Assembly: GCA_025526995.1 (NCBI GenBank)
Contig: JAHLKG010000027.1
Location: forward strand, 351,585-415,584
Direction of reading: 5' to 3'
DNA: 64,000 nucleotides
Source of the DNA: Powellomyces hirtus
Lineage: Eukaryota > Chytridiomycota > Chytridiomycetes > Spizellomycetales > Powellomycetaceae
Position numbers and translations under genes: made by a program. How positions within the stretch are numbered: the stretch's first letter is position 1; every line of letters begins with the position of its first letter. Shown here piece by piece: positions 36,144 to 49,019 of the stretch. The notes under the pieces were generated by a model. That model had not been told where the DNA came from and did no database searches. It saw nothing but the letters and a program-made list of their open reading frames with translations.

Positions 36144-37089
36144 TTCTGCTCGATGCAGTGGGCCAGCTTAGTGGAACGCACAAGGGATAGGGAGAAGAAA
36201 ATGGTCTCTGTGCTTGTAAAGAATCCACTAGAAAAATTGGGCGAATGACCAAACGGCAATGTGAACTTTGAAGCGGCGAGTTGCGGTGACACATCATCAA
36301 CGCAGACAAGAGACGCGCCTTCACACCCTCACGTTCCCCCTCAAACCCAACCCGGCAATTTCACAACCGCCCGCGCCAAAAAAGAAACATTCGTCGATAC
36401 TGGCTCGCCCCTTGAAAGGCACCTTCCCGCGCGGATGTCTCGGAGCCTCCTGGCACTGCTCTCAATATGTTCCAGCCCTCGTCATCTACGCAACGGCCTT
36501 CTGGCATCTTTGAAACGGGCATTGGCGACCGCGTAGTGCCTGCGTCAGAGTGCCCAGATGGGACCCTAGAGAAACAGCTCAAAGTTATGTCCCGGAAGAT
36601 GTTCTCCGCTACTCTGTTCCTGAGTGGCAAAGTCAACGCTCCACTGCTACAAGTCTTGCTGACTTGGCTGACAAGAATACGGTGGGAAATACTGTTGGAA
36701 GCGTATTACTATGGAGGTGGATTCCTTCAAATTATCTCTCGTGACATGATTTGGACCTGACGTACGACATCGGTATTCTATTACTGTACATATACCCGTA
36801 GTAGTGTAGTAGTCCCATCCTCTACGTAACGCTATTCATTCTCAAGTTTCGTGTCGTCCTCCTATCATTCCACGTACAGTGATATCTGAGTCTTGCATTT
36901 CATTCACCGACGGAGAGTTGCATGGCGCTATTCTTACATGGCGTGAGCAACATGAGCTCCAAATTCTGATCTTGGGACAGTCGTTCGAGTAGTCAACGCA
37001 GCGTCGTGCAGATGTTACATTTGCCCGTTCTTTGATGCTTCATGTGCGCCCAGAAGGAGAAGAGCGAGCAGTCGAATCCAAGCAGAGCT
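36144..37089. other. Region between MON2 and the HEWAH protein; possible small plus-strand gene
   Basis: About 945 bases. Overlapping plus-strand frames between 36,261 and 36,760 (for example from ATG 36467 and ATG 36550) switch phase and could be exons of a small gene read away from MON2. None carries a motif I know and the splice sites are ambiguous. The right-hand 300 bases have no open frame and would be the shared 3' end with the HEWAH gene. Confidence 0.3.
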
Positions 37090-38025
37090 CTACCAACCAG
37101 GCGGCAATCCCACTTCCTTCCTCAACACTCGATGGGCCTCCATCAACACCTTCACCAATTTCTTCCCAAACTCTCCCGGGCCTTCCACGCAATACGCCTG
37201 CCATTCGTCCAGGTACACATCCGCTCGGTAATTCCGCATTTGCAGCTCCTTCTCCACAACCTTGACGGTTCCAGCGTCAAGCTCGGCATACAGGCTACTG
37301 CAAAGCGCCCTATATGTATCTGACGTGTGATAGACTGCGTGTGCCCATTCATGCAGGAATGTAGATTTGTCGTTTTGGATATAGGCGCAAATGTAGACTG
37401 TGGAAATTGGTGGAGGGATTGGTGAAGAGGTATCGCTGAGCGTTGTCGTCGACGTGCCGGTAATGATGGAATTGATGCTCCGTTCCGCATCCGTAACCCT
37501 GTCAGACTGCGCTTCCTTAAAAATCCACTCCGTAAAGTGCACAGCAGGGAAATTCACGCCCTTCAGAGGGCCCTTCAAGTGTCCTCCCTCGTACGCCACA
37601 TGAGGGCGTCCTAACGCAGCGGTCAACGCGGCGACATTCCGAAACGCCAGTACTAGCACGCCTGTTTTCGGATCAAACGTTGTCGTTGGCGGGATGAACT
37701 TCAGTGGCTCGAGTTGTGCTGCTAGCTGTTCTTCTTGTTGTTGTTGCTGCTGCTGCTTGAGGAGAATGGCGGCTTTGGTTCCTGGTTTTGGTGGCTTTTT
37801 CGGTTTTTCTTTTTTGATGGGTTTAAAGCCTTGTTCAGGTGCCACGACGGGGTCCTGATGTGTCGACGAACGAGAGGCGGAGGGGAAGGGTGTATCTGGT
37901 TCTTGCATCGTTGGAACGATATTGACATTCGGCAGCTGTTTTGGGAACTTCATGCACATTTCAACCATCCTTCCATCCTGTGTCACCATTCCATTCCAAG
38001 TGATCAGGTAACGCTCCAGGTCCAT
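37090..38025 (-). CDS. HEWAH-motif putative zinc peptidase
   Basis: A single exon of 311 residues from MDLERYLITWNGMVTQDGRM to LPPGW. The N-terminal third is Lys/Pro/Gln-rich with a CAG-encoded polyglutamine run (residues about 90-97). The C-terminal two thirds form a compact domain. It contains FLHEWAHAVYHTSDTYR, an HExxH zinc-binding motif, and about 43 residues later YLDEWQAYC, whose glutamate is at a suitable distance for a third ligand as in gluzincins. This is motif-level evidence. I did not recognise a named family, and the protein lacks a signal peptide, so it would act in cytosol or nucleus. It is tail-to-head with CAND1, about 110 bases apart on the same strand. Confidence 0.7.
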   Translation of the reverse strand: MDLERYLITWNGMVTQDGRMVEMCMKFPKQLPNVNIVPTMQEPDTPFPSASRSSTHQDPVVAPEQGFKPIKKEKPKKPPKPGTKAAILLKQQQQQQQEEQLAAQLEPLKFIPPTTTFDPKTGVLVLAFRNVAALTAALGRPHVAYEGGHLKGPLKGVNFPAVHFTEWIFKEAQSDRVTDAERSINSIITGTSTTTLSDTSSPIPPPISTVYICAYIQNDKSTFLHEWAHAVYHTSDTYRALCSSLYAELDAGTVKVVEKELQMRNYRADVYLDEWQAYCVEGPGEFGKKLVKVLMEAHRVLRKEVGLPPGW

Positions 38026-38132
38026 TCATAGATGATACGAGATTTTTTCGTACAGTTTCATTACAACACGATTCAGAAAGGATATAATCATACGTACAGA
38101 AAGAGAATGCAAGCAAGCGGATGGCACAGGGT

Positions 38133-41100
38133 CTACGATAAATCCATGGGTGCCACACCTCCACCATGCATCGCTCCATTCAGCAATCCATTTTGCTGCT
38201 CAGTAGCCAAAATCTCCGCAACCGAGCTTTGTGGCCCGTGCACTTCCTTCAAGAAGTCAACAAAGCGCGGGCTGACGCTGATTTCGCTCAAGTTGGCAAG
38301 GACGATGGTGGTGCGCGCCGTGCTGCGGACAAGCTCGTTCGTTTTCTCCACTTCCTGTTTGACTGCATTCGACTTTGATTTGGCAAGTAAGGTGAGTTTC
38401 AAGGGTTCGACCATTTCATCGAGCTTTTGGGCAACAGCGGTGGGGGAGAGGTAGGACAACCGTTGCAGCATCAAGTGTGAGAGAATCTTGATGTCGTTGG
38501 ATGGGTCCCGCAATCCGTTCAACACCCGTTGAAGGAATCCAAAGATATCTATTCGGGACAAACAAGTCTCCAGAAGTGTGTACATGCATTCGAACGCAGC
38601 CTGGAGAGTGAGGTTACAGAAGTTGGGTCAGCCGGGCCAAAGACCGTCTTCTGATGCCGAGACATTCAATGGTACCTTTCTCGCGTCCAACCCGTCGTCA
38701 ACTTGATGTTTAAAAGGACCCATCTCAACAATGTGGATCAGTTCCATCTGGAATCCCACAGTAAACGTGTTGAGGGGGTGCGGATCACGGTGTGCTCCCA
38801 AGTGCAGTCTCTTACCTTCACCACAGCCTCATCGTAGAGAAGGGGAAGAAGTTCAGGCAGTGATTCCAGGATAAGATGTGGCTTATTGTGAGCAGCAGAG
38901 TTAAAAGTCGTAAGTGCTACTCGGCGCACATTCTGCCACGATGATGCGTTAGTACAAACAAGATAGGAAATTACATCTAGAACGCACCAAGTCTCCGTCC
39001 TTGACCAATCGCAAGAAGTCCACAATGATAGGCCTCAACAAGGCATCGAAACTCTCGTGCTGCGTGTGCTCCGTAAAAGTGTAACGAATGGCTGTCACAA
39101 CAGTGGCCCTGGCATGCGCATTCGGCGATGCAAGTCGAGACTGCAAATCGGGCAAGAACTTGTCGGGCTGTGAGAGCGAAAGTTTTCCGAGGCACTCCGC
39201 GATGGCGTTCCTGGTGGTCTCTTCTGCCGTTTCTTCGGTATTTTGGAATAACAGCTGCCACAACTCAGGAGCGAAGGACTCCAGGATTGCCGTAGACTCC
39301 GCGGATGCTTCGTGGTGTGAGAAGCGGGTGATGATTTCTTTCAGCGACACTAGGACGAGGTACCGCTTCTTGCCACCCTCTCGGACGTTGGCTAGCACCA
39401 CTGGCATGAAGTGCTTGAGGTTGCCGAGAGCAATGTTTCCTAGCGCAAACGCCGCCGCCTGCTTGATCTCCTCCGACGGCGACTCGAAAAGTTTCAATGC
39501 GGTCTGGTCCACAGATGGGTATTCTACTGACAAATCCCTGATTTGGAAGACCGCATGTTGAGAAACGCATTTTCTTGAGGGATGAAAATATCATGAAGCT
39601 TACATATTCCGGCCTATGTCTCCCAGTGTCAAAAGACTGACATATCGCATGCTTTCCGATGTCCCATCGCTCTCAATCTCCTGGATGAATTTCCCAACAG
39701 TTGCTGAATTGTCTCCTTGCGCGTTAAGGCATATTGTCGCCAGTGATTGGGCGACAATCGAAAACGCCTGACGGAATTGCAAACTGTCAGCATCATATTT
39801 GGTGCTCCAAAGGACTGTAAGTTTCTGTCATACCTGCTTCTGTGCGGTAACTCCACCGGTGCTCGCCTTGACAGACTGCACCAGGATATCCACGCTTCGC
39901 GAGAACAACTCGGCGTCGCCCGTTCGGACCACACACTGCCAGACCTGGAGCAAAGCTTCCAATCCTGGCCCGGAGCCAACGAGATGCGGCGATTCAAGTA
40001 TCATCCGCACGATCTGAGGTTGGACTTCACTCTTGATGATGGGCAAGACTTGAGCGTTGGGACCGTTGTAAACTACGATGCAAATCACAGCCATGGCAAG
40101 TGGCAGGATATGCAGGTCGGAATCAGAGAGTAGAGGCTTCATTTCGCTCAAGATCGCTGGGTATGTATCCGGGGCAATTTGTTTCCCATATCGGCGAATG
40201 AGGGTTTCGAGGCACTTGAGGCTGGCAACTCTCAGCTGCCTGTGAGATTTGCGAAGGTATGAAATAAGCTCTGCAATCGTCTCTGGCAAGATCGGTGCCA
40301 GGTCAATTGCATTTGCCGTACTGGGGTTCTCAAACAACGGACTGTCGGCAATACTCTTCAATACACGCACGGTGGTCAACCGCGTTAGCTCATTCTTTAG
40401 TCTTTCCACCAAAAGCGGCAGAACCGTGTTCGAAACTTGGTGGCTTGGCAGAAGATCGGCTGTCTGCGAGATTAAACTACCCAATGCAATAATCGAATGT
40501 TCCTTGACTTCCAAATCCACGTCCCCAGCTTTCAACCGGTCAAAAGTCGTGTTGTAGATTGCCTGCAGGTACTTTTCGAATTCCGGTGAGGCAAGAGGAG
40601 TGACGGTGTGCCGATTGGTTTCGCGGTCATAGGAAATTGGACGAATAACCTTCACCAATTCGACAGTGACCGACAAAGCTTCTGAGGTAATCTTGTAGAA
40701 TTTATCCTCGGCAGCAGACATGATTGGAGGAACCAGTCTGGCAAGGAACTTGTGGAAACATTCCGGTTGGTGAGTTCTAAAGAGGATGCCGAGGAATTCG
40801 AGTATCTCAATTTTCAGGTTTGAGTTGGTGGAAGGTTTGGTTGGAAGTCCAGCATTCATGTTCGATAGAGACACCTCGATGGCAGGAATGAACAGACCAA
40901 TCTGCGCATCAAGACCTCCATTCAGAACTCGGACGAGTTCCCGAAGCAAGCTGAAACCAGCTTGCCGGCTCGGAATTGACTTGCCCTTCAGCTCCTTGGC
41001 AAGCGCGATGCTGAGCTGTGGAACCCATTGGCGTAGTAGCTCGCGAGGACTGAAAGAGAACGGGTCAGATTTTGCAACTTATTACGGGACGACCAACTCC

Positions 41101-42860
41101 TAAGCTTACCCGACGTCTTCCGAGTCCGGCAACCCCACCGAACCCTTCCTGCGCTTGGCCTCCGGTGTATCGGAGGTACGCTCGCCAACTTTCTGAAGGC
41201 CGGCAGCAGCGCCAGTTTGTTTGACGAGGACGGCGAACGTTGTCAGAATGTCCACCCTGACGCTCTCTTCGCGCTCCTTAAAACGAGAAATGAGGACTGG
41301 CGCGACATTCAAAAGTAGGTCTCGAAGAACATCCGTTCTTGTGCCAATGATGGAAGCAAGTAACTTGGATGATGCCTTGCGAACTTTCCAAGATACATCA
41401 TCCTCGTCAGAGTAGTCCTCTTCATACCTAACAATATTGGGTAAGAACGTGCATGACGTGCAACACGCAAACAACAGGCTGATCTTACTCGTCATCCTCT
41501 TCTTCTTCTTCGTCTGCGTCAGCTCCTTCGTCCCCGGTGACGTCCATGGCTTCCTCGTCCTCCTCGTATTGGAAGTTAGGATCGTGGGTAATATAAGTCA
41601 GGGAGAGCTCGATGACTTTGGGGACATACGGCGTCATCTCCGTGGGGCATCGCAGCACGAATGCATCCAGGGCCTACATATCTAGGTAAGGCGACATTTA
41701 ACTTCAGTAGCTTGTTGAAGAACGTACGTGAAGACAGTTCTCCCGAAGTTCATCGTCGTTGCTTTCTATATTTTCGAAAACAAGTGGAAGCGCTGCGTCG
41801 AGGTACTGACCAAATCGGTGAGAGCTGTACCGACTACAGCACTCGGATGGATCAATAAAACTTTCAAGGATCCCGCGTGAGGCAAGAGTACCATACCTCA
41901 AAGTTGCCAGACAGCCAATGTAGGTACGCAGCTTGTCATAATCAGTAGAACCACTCCTTTTTTTCAGCTCAGCGAGAAGATCTTTCACAAGATCATTGAA
42001 CAGATCATCAGGTAAATGCGTGACAAGGTGACCTATCGCTCCAGTGGCTCGTTTCCGTGCCGCCGCTCGCGAGTGATTCAACAATGGGAACATGGTGTCT
42101 TTGATCGCTTTCTGGAGTTTGGGTCCCTTCGCGCCCTGCGCGAGAGGCTGGGCAAACCTACTCAAAACTTCAGAAAGGATGTCGATCACATCGAGCTGGG
42201 GATCCTTCCCGTTCTATCAGGTTGGAGAGGCATCGCGTCGTTAGCGAAGACAACGAGATCAATCAGTCTCTCAAACAAAGCGTACCACGGTGAACTGCTG
42301 AAGAAGTTTTGGAACAAGCCCTTCAACAACGGTGCTCGCAATGGGAGAGCCGGACGGAATCTCAATAACCACCGTCTTTAGGCCAATCCCAGCAATATCC
42401 CTCAATTCTTCGCGCTTGTCTACGAGAAGGCGGCAAAGCTGATCCACCACTTCCTGGAGTTGACTTTCATGTATCTTCTTCACCAGTGGAGCGAAGCTGA
42501 TGTATTTGGTGGTAAGTAACGCGCGCGAGCATTCTACCCAGAGAAGGGCTACCACACTTTTATGGAGTACCATTTGACAGCCACATTTTGCACTTCACCA
42601 TTCGAGTCCGTGAGAAGCTTGATCAAAGCGGTGACAACTTTCTTCTCGTTTACATCCTCCAGGTGAAAAGCGTCTGACTGAAGGGCAGCCATTAAATCAT
42701 TTGTCGCCATCCACCTGTAGTCAGAGTCGTGATGGGACATCTACACAAGATGACTGACTCGATTACTATGGCACCCTATGGAACAAACAAACAAGACGCA
42801 GCACCACTTCACCTTCTCCAGTAAACTGGCAATGACATACGGTCCGGCCGGATTCGCCAT
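38133..42860 (-). CDS. CAND1: Cullin-associated NEDD8-dissociated protein 1
   Basis: A many-exon gene of about 1,200 codons composed of HEAT repeats end to end. The N-terminus [16 protein letters not shown] joins by splicing to [17 protein letters not shown] and [10 protein letters not shown], a near-signature of CAND1. Further blocks are [17 protein letters not shown], the acidic loop [36 protein letters not shown] and the TIP120 C-terminal domain ([33 protein letters not shown]). The stop is at 38133. CAND1 binds cullin-RBX1 cores lacking NEDD8 and swaps substrate receptors of SCF-type ubiquitin ligases. The length agrees with the animal and plant proteins. CAND1 in fungi is often split or divergent; here it looks complete. 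Confidence 0.94.
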
Positions 42861-43443
42861 CGTTGCGGTAAGTGTGCTGAGGGTATTGCTGAAAGCTATG
42901 ACAATATGTTTCGTCAGGCCGCTCGTCTGAACAGTCGAAGAAGAGACACGGCAAGAGCTAGACAGACGCCGCAGGAAGTCAGCCGACGATTTGTATTGTA
43001 TGTGTATATGTATGCAACAAGCTCTCTCTGGTGGGAATCGTGAGTTTGGGGGAGGGGGATCTTGTGGGTGATTGCCCTATTCTCCTGAGAATACTGCAGT
43101 GAGTTCGTGTGGAGTGAGTCATTAGTGAGACCAGAGCGATTGATGTGTAGGCACGTGACATCATTGGAGCCGGATCCAGTTACTCTTTCTTGGTCAGCAA
43201 GTGTGACTCATCCCTCTCAATACCATCATCGCCATGTCCAAAAGAGCAAGTCTATGTAGACAGGAAGGGCTTGAAGGGTTATTCAGTGAAGGAGATTCAG
43301 ATAGTTGTCCGGCTGACTTTGTATGAGCTCTGGTGCATGTGGGAACGCCGGACGCACTGGGGGATGTGTTGAATACCAAATCGTTGACTGAGAGGAGTGG
43401 AGAAGGAAGCACGGTCCCATATCATATATCTGTTCGCAGGGAG
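42861..43443. other. Intergenic between divergent CAND1 and MDM10
   Basis: About 580 bases that must hold both promoters. A cacgtgac E-box-like element lies at about 43,152. An open plus-strand frame upstream of the MDM10 start (from 43,333) is in phase with it, so a longer MDM10 N-terminus is possible. The family start fits 43444 better. Confidence 0.4.
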
Positions 43444-44735
43444 ATGCTCGACTTCATGGACTACTGCCTGCGGCGGTACTATCTCGCAACCCGATGGCGA
43501 GAGGATACGCAGTATTCATCGCTTTTGGTCGACTCCCGTCGTATCCTCGACTTTTCTGTCCCGACAGGCTTCAGCGTCACCCTGGGCAAGTCAGTGTCCC
43601 CTGAACTCAAAAGCAGCTATACCCTTGGGATACCCAACATTCGCGCTGCTGGTTTCCTTTTCACCTCTGTCCCGCTGGTCTTGCCACCGAACCATATAAA
43701 GGCCGAAGATGAAATGGCCGCAGAGCAGCTCAAGAACGTCGACATCTACCCCGCTGGATCGACATTGAAGACGAACGGAGACGTTGAGAGTCAAGGAGAG
43801 AAAGACCGGAAGCAGACTCCCCGGGGTTACTTGCTTTATGGCCGTCTCTACGAAGACTTGCATCTGGAAGCCATGTACATTAAATCCCTCACGCGAAATA
43901 TGCATTTTCTGGCATATGGCGTCAACTCTTGGGAGCGCCGCTCCCTCACCGCTTTCAGCTCGGTACGTTTGACTTCTTTCAATCGGGCTGGCAATCCCGC
44001 TTGCTCTCAGGCCTGTATCATCTCTTACTGGCTTTGGCGGTACCTGTCCCTTTAGGTCAGCACGCGATTGCTACATGCTTCCCGTTCATGTACCACAGAA
44101 GTCAGCTATACGTCTGAAGCCCAGGTCTTCGGTCTCAGCAGTCTCTATAGGTTCTCTGGGACAAACTGGGCTGCAGGCTCCGAATTATACTACACTGCCA
44201 AGGAGCGAAGCGGTGGCCGTACGTAGATACATATTGACAAAACCGTTGTCAGCCTGATACTGATTGCTCATTCACGCCTTGCAGTATCTATCGGCGCACG
44301 ATACAAGAGAGACGGAGAGGTTCCCGGTACCCCCAAAACCGTCCTTTCCTTTCTTGCAAATCCTATGATGGGCCATGTCAGCGCCAGTTACACAACCACG
44401 CTCCGAAATAACCTGAACATGTCCACCCGATATCGCTTCAATGTCTACAGCTATGAAGCGGACCTCGCCGTTGGTCTGGAATACTCGCCGAAAGGAAAAG
44501 AGCAGATCGTGAAAACTCGACTGAGTCTGGCGGAGGTGAGTGCAGGACGACATGATATCGTATCTGTCAAGCACTTCAAGGTTGATGAGCTCAGCAAACA
44601 TATCTGCACTTTTACTAGGGTTTGGCTTTAAAGCTGGAGGGGCAATATAGACGAGCACTTATTAGTATAGGTCTGATGACGCATTTCACTCACAATCCCC
44701 GCCGCTCTATCGGCATCGAACTTCAAATAGCATAG
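43444..44735 (+). CDS. MDM10: Mitochondrial distribution and morphology protein 10
   Basis: Four exons (43444-43962, 44056-44218, 44285-44535, 44619-44735) join in frame. The start MLDFMDYCLRRYYLATRW and the following SRRILDFSVPTGFSV are the family's N-terminal block. The last exons give the beta-barrel strands GHVSASYTTTLRNNLNMSTR, RFNVYSYEADLAVGLEY and the terminal strand SIGIELQIA, a proper C-terminal beta-signal for outer-membrane insertion. Mdm10 is a 19-stranded barrel of the mitochondrial outer membrane. It works in ERMES, the ER-mitochondria lipid-transfer tether, and with the SAM complex. ERMES is essentially absent from animals, so this gene argues for a fungus. The last exon is short and only found by following the splice site at 44618. 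Confidence 0.92.
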
Positions 44736-44916
44736 TTCCCTTGGTACATAGAACGGCATCTCACATGAGGGAAGAAGGTCATTTCCTCCCTCCATCTGTC
44801 AGCCTTGAGGACATTTTGTAAATCTCCAAGCATTCTCCATGCATTCGCGAATAGATTGACCTTCTACTTTTTGGACATGTTTCTTTCTTTTATCTCCCAA
44901 GACAAAATATTGAACC

Positions 44917-46125
44917 CTAATAATGGGCAAATCCCTCATTCCGGTACTCCTTGCCGAGATTTGTGTACGCGAAGCTGTCTGAACGCTTCAGCAGGAAACC
45001 GACGACGACTGTGAAAGCCCGCTGCAGGAAGAACAGAAGGCATGCGACACCACCGACCTCGCCAAGCCAGTTGTTCTACCAGACGAGAACGGGTTTGATG
45101 AGCACAAACACAAAGAGACCAATCAGTTTTTGTCTTCCGTTCTAAAAGGTACTCACCATGTCCAAAACTAGGAATGACTTCTCGTACGTGGCTTCCAGCT
45201 TTGGATACCTGAACTCGACGGTCACAAACGGCTTGAACTCTTTGCTGGCATCGTATTTGGCGGGATCCATCTTGTACCGAATGCTGCTGGCTTTCGTCTC
45301 ATATGTCTCCTGCCAACGCCCATTGCTGTCAATTGTGTACAGCTTCTTTCCGACAATTTCCGTCGAAGTGTAAGCGCTTGCGCCGAAAAAGTTATCAAAT
45401 CCCCATTCGGACATCACTGGCTCGTTCGGGCCCAGCTGCCTGTGCGTGGCCACGACAGCTCCTTCTGGATCGCCCTCAGTAACGCCGTCAATGTTCACCC
45501 GCACTTCCAAAATATCGTCCTGACTTGTCGCGACCAGCGCTTTGCCGGGGAGGTCGTTGACAGTCAAACACTGCAGGTCGGACCCCTCAAATGTAAGATT
45601 GCGATAAAAGATTCCAGCTGGCGCGCAGGAGTCTTTTGTTGCGGTCGCGGCGCGATAACAGCTAACGAAGCTGATACGAGAACCCGGCTGCGGCGGGCAG
45701 AACGTCATGGCGGGAAATTCGTATGTGGGAGACGGTATTCTGGTTTTCGGGAACATCTTCTCCAAATATGCGTTGGAGATGGTTCGGGGTGCTTGCGTCG
45801 TGCGGTATGTTGCCGGAAGCTAACGGGAAAAGAGGTCCAAAAATGAATAGAGGCAGAATATTGACACCTCTCTTCAATTGAGGTACCTGCGTGACGACTT
45901 TGTGGCCGCGGACTCCGGCGTAGATGATCATAATGCCAACGAACAAGGCGCCCACCGCAAGCTGCAGCTTGTCCTGAATACCTTGACCTCGAGAATTTAA
46001 GGACCGTTCGCCCGTACCTGAGGTGTGCCAAAGATAAGAGAGCAAAAGCCAAGCAATGTTTTGTTTTAGTCAAACACATCGCAAAGCAATTGATAGAGAG
46101 CAGCTTCTACCGACTTACTGCTCAT
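44917..46125 (-). CDS. Two-transmembrane protein with large luminal/extracellular loop
   Basis: Four exons (46119-46125, 45887-46017, 45157-45819, 44917-45075) join to 319 residues. The first transmembrane helix (LQLAVGALFVGIMIIYAGV, residues about 20-38) is followed by roughly 210 residues beginning with YEFPAMTFCPP. A second helix (LGEVGGVACLLFFLQRAFTV) and a short tail follow. Helix, FPAxTxC just after it, and a GG-containing second helix is the general plan of DEG/ENaC-type channels. However, the loop is short and has only about five cysteines, so homology is not shown. The last exon reads through only if the AG at 45076-45077 is used. The acidic EKMFPKTRIPSPTYE precedes the FPAM motif. 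No enzyme motif was seen. It could belong to a fungal two-helix family I do not know. Confidence 0.6.
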
Positions 46126-48850
46126 ATTTGCTATGTGTAAATTTGTCGGTTTCAAGACAGATCGCCGTATGTTGCACGGCGGCAGAAAAAAATGGTGAAG
46201 AGAATCGAAGAAGATTGGCCGGAGAATTAACGGAAGACATAGAACAGGCGCGACTCCGACCGGATGTGTCAGCAGGCCAACCCATATCCAGGTGTTGCTT
46301 AGTCGGTCACGTGTCGGGACTTCTCAGTTTTCTTCCTTCAAAAGAAACGAGGGAGGCCAGTCCATCTTCTCATCTCAACCTATTTTCCGTCTACCCTCGC
46401 ACGTCCAGCCAACAGTCAATAGATGGTAAGTTTCAACTACCTGGCCCATTTTCTTCGTCACAGTCAAACAGAGGCCCGGATGGGTCATGATTGCATCAGT
46501 TATATCCATTCTCTGACACGGGAGTCGCTGCCGTGGACCTTCCAGCCAAGAAACACTGGGGCGGAGGTTTTCTCTTCCCTAGCAAAGTATCGGCTGGGTG
46601 AGAAACAGCGGGACTTGGGAATTTGGGGAGACAGCTCTCTGCTTGTGGCGATCGGGGCTGTTGGAGACATCGAGTTTCGGAGAGGGATGGGTGACTCGTG
46701 AAGGGCGGCAAAGGGGGACTGTGGTCCGTCGGTGTTGCTTGGATCGTCGATCTTGTTCCCTTAATGTGTCGTTGTCTGTAATGGTTTTCTGCTCATCCTT
46801 GTGGGAAGTTGCCGACTTGTGTCCCTTGTTAATGGCTTTCAAGACGATTTTTCGGTTCTGAACCTCCATCTTGCCCTGTTTGACTGTTGATTTCATCATG
46901 TTGCACATATATGACGCCCTGTCCTAACCAAAGACATCTTCTCCTTGTGTTGTTCAGTCCACGTACAGCTTATTATCATGAACTGTCATCGTTTCTGGCT
47001 TGAACTCGTCATCTTGACCTGCGGTGCACCTGCAGCGTAGTTCATTCGCGACACATCCGCTACCAGCTAATTCACCCTTGCACGTCAGCGATCTGTCCGT
47101 TTCACGTTTGTCGAGTCGGAACGAGTATTCGGCAGTACAGATGTTTGCGTACCTTTCAGTGGTGTGGCATCGTGTATCTTGGACACAAAGTCCATGTGCC
47201 GTGCCTAGCGTTACAGCATAGGAGGCCTCACGTCAGTTGGGATTTGCAATGAACTTTGCGCACGCAGCTTCTTTGCCATTGACTGCAGAAAAGACCCGCT
47301 CGACTCCCGTGGCTTCTGGTGGTGGTCAGGCAGTCAGTCGCAGCGACTCCGTGCGCAAGGGTACTTGTCCTGGAACGAAGAAGTTTCATAACGCATTTGG
47401 CATGTTCGATCAATCCATTCTCCCTCATATGTGGGATATCTGCTGCACACGTTGTACCGCCGTATGTCATGAGCCTTGCATGGGCATATGTCTGCGGCAA
47501 TAAAGCAGTTTGCTGTGTCCGCACTGTCACCTCTTTGGTCCGGGTTTCACCCACCCACTATCGTCTTAGCTCACATCTCAGTTCTGGGGACCAGTCATGT
47601 CCAAAATTGGATCATAGTAAACTTAGGGTTATGGTTACAAACATCGTGGTACGACGGTGTATGCTCCGGAGCACCCTCCGTTTGACGGGATCGTGAAGGC
47701 TATTCTCAGTACACTAAAGCTTCACTATCAATCTACTTGTATATTAAGTTATGCTTCTTAAAAGCTATGGCTTCGACACAGTAGTGCACCGCGACGCGCG
47801 AAAAGCTTTTGCTGGCTGGGAACATGAAGCACACATGCACATGCGGGCCCCAATGCGCATTTTAACTAAGCCATGCAAGACTTGCGGCGCCAGCACAATC
47901 ATTGTGAGTGGCCAGCCTTCACGCAACTTATATGATGCTCTACGTTATGCCATACAGAAAATGTTTTTCTCACTGCCATTCCGCCATTTCGCCATTTCGC
48001 CTTCTCCAGGCAGACATGGAGGGGGGATTTGCCTCCGCCTACTCGACGTGTCCTGTCATAGTAGTCCTGCTCAGCCCATGAAGCTGCTCAGCCACCCATG
48101 TTTTTCTTGGCGGGTGTCTTATGTGCTTAGCTCATAGACGCGCATAACATAAGCGGAAAACGCGTTACCTAAGCTGTTCAAGACACTTCGTCAGCAGCTG
48201 GCGCGTCTTGGCCCGTCTTGGGCCGTCTCGCACGAACGAACAGCTGGTAGCCAATCAATGGCCACTTGCCCGATAAGGACTGATGCCTTCCAAGCCACAG
48301 CGTAGGCTCGGGGCCCCGCACAGCCACCCATTCCTATTATAAAAGCAGGCCTTTCCGCGCGCCCCCATCTCATCTTTCCCCATCACACAAACAACTACCT
48401 TTCATACCGGCCCTTCCCACTACACCTGCCTCTACACCTGCCTGCCTTCGGCACCACTTTCACGGCGAAGACTCACACCACTCCGACCTCGGGCACTCGG
48501 CAATCATCGGCACTCGCCCACACCTCATCTTCCCCAATCACACAAACAACTACCTCTCATACCAGCCCTCCCCACCACACCACCACACCTGCCTGTACAC
48601 CTGCCTGGCTTCGGAACCACCTTCACGGCCAAGAATACCCACACCACACCGACCTCGGGAACTCGGGAATCATCGGCACTCCAGACATCTTGCGACATCT
48701 GCATGATCTCGTCCTCGGAGAACACGCTTCGTAAGCAACTTCACACCGCGCTTCGTAAGCAACTCTACACAGCGACAAGGCCAACCTTGACTCAAAGTCC
48801 ACCCTCGCCCCTACCATCGCCATCGCCATAGTCGTCGCCGCACTTACACA

Positions 48851-48852
<2 letters not shown>
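46126..48852. other. Gene-poor stretch, no supported gene
   Basis: About 2.7 kb with only short, uncoordinated open frames. A promoter-like segment with an ATG followed directly by gtaagt lies at 46,422, as in some small ribosomal protein genes. I could not find a second exon that fits any such protein. The segment 48,350-48,660 contains a diverged direct repeat of about 180 bases (catctt.ccc.atcacacaaacaac ... ctgcct...cttcgg). No tRNA or rRNA was seen. Confidence 0.35.
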
Positions 48853-48910
<58 letters not shown>

Positions 48911-48942
48911 ACGCACACACACACGCACACGCACACGCACGC

Positions 48943-48998
<56 letters not shown>
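48853..48998. repeat. CA microsatellite with CG interruptions
   Basis: About 146 bases of (CA)n with clustered cacg interruptions in the middle (48,899-48,944). It is flanked on the right by ctacc repeats. A second short cacacacacg run lies near 49,085 and another at 62,963-63,003 close to the telomere. Confidence 0.97.
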
Positions 48999-49000
<2 letters not shown>

Positions 49001-49019
49001 ACAAACAAACCTACCTACC

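Noticed and set aside
46422..46900. Small ribosomal protein gene with ATG|gtaagt first exon
   Set aside because: The first exon pattern fits, but no downstream exon matching any small ribosomal protein was found.
47228..47554. 108-codon minus-strand gene
   Set aside because: No domain, no splice structure, and overlapping plus-strand frames are equally open.
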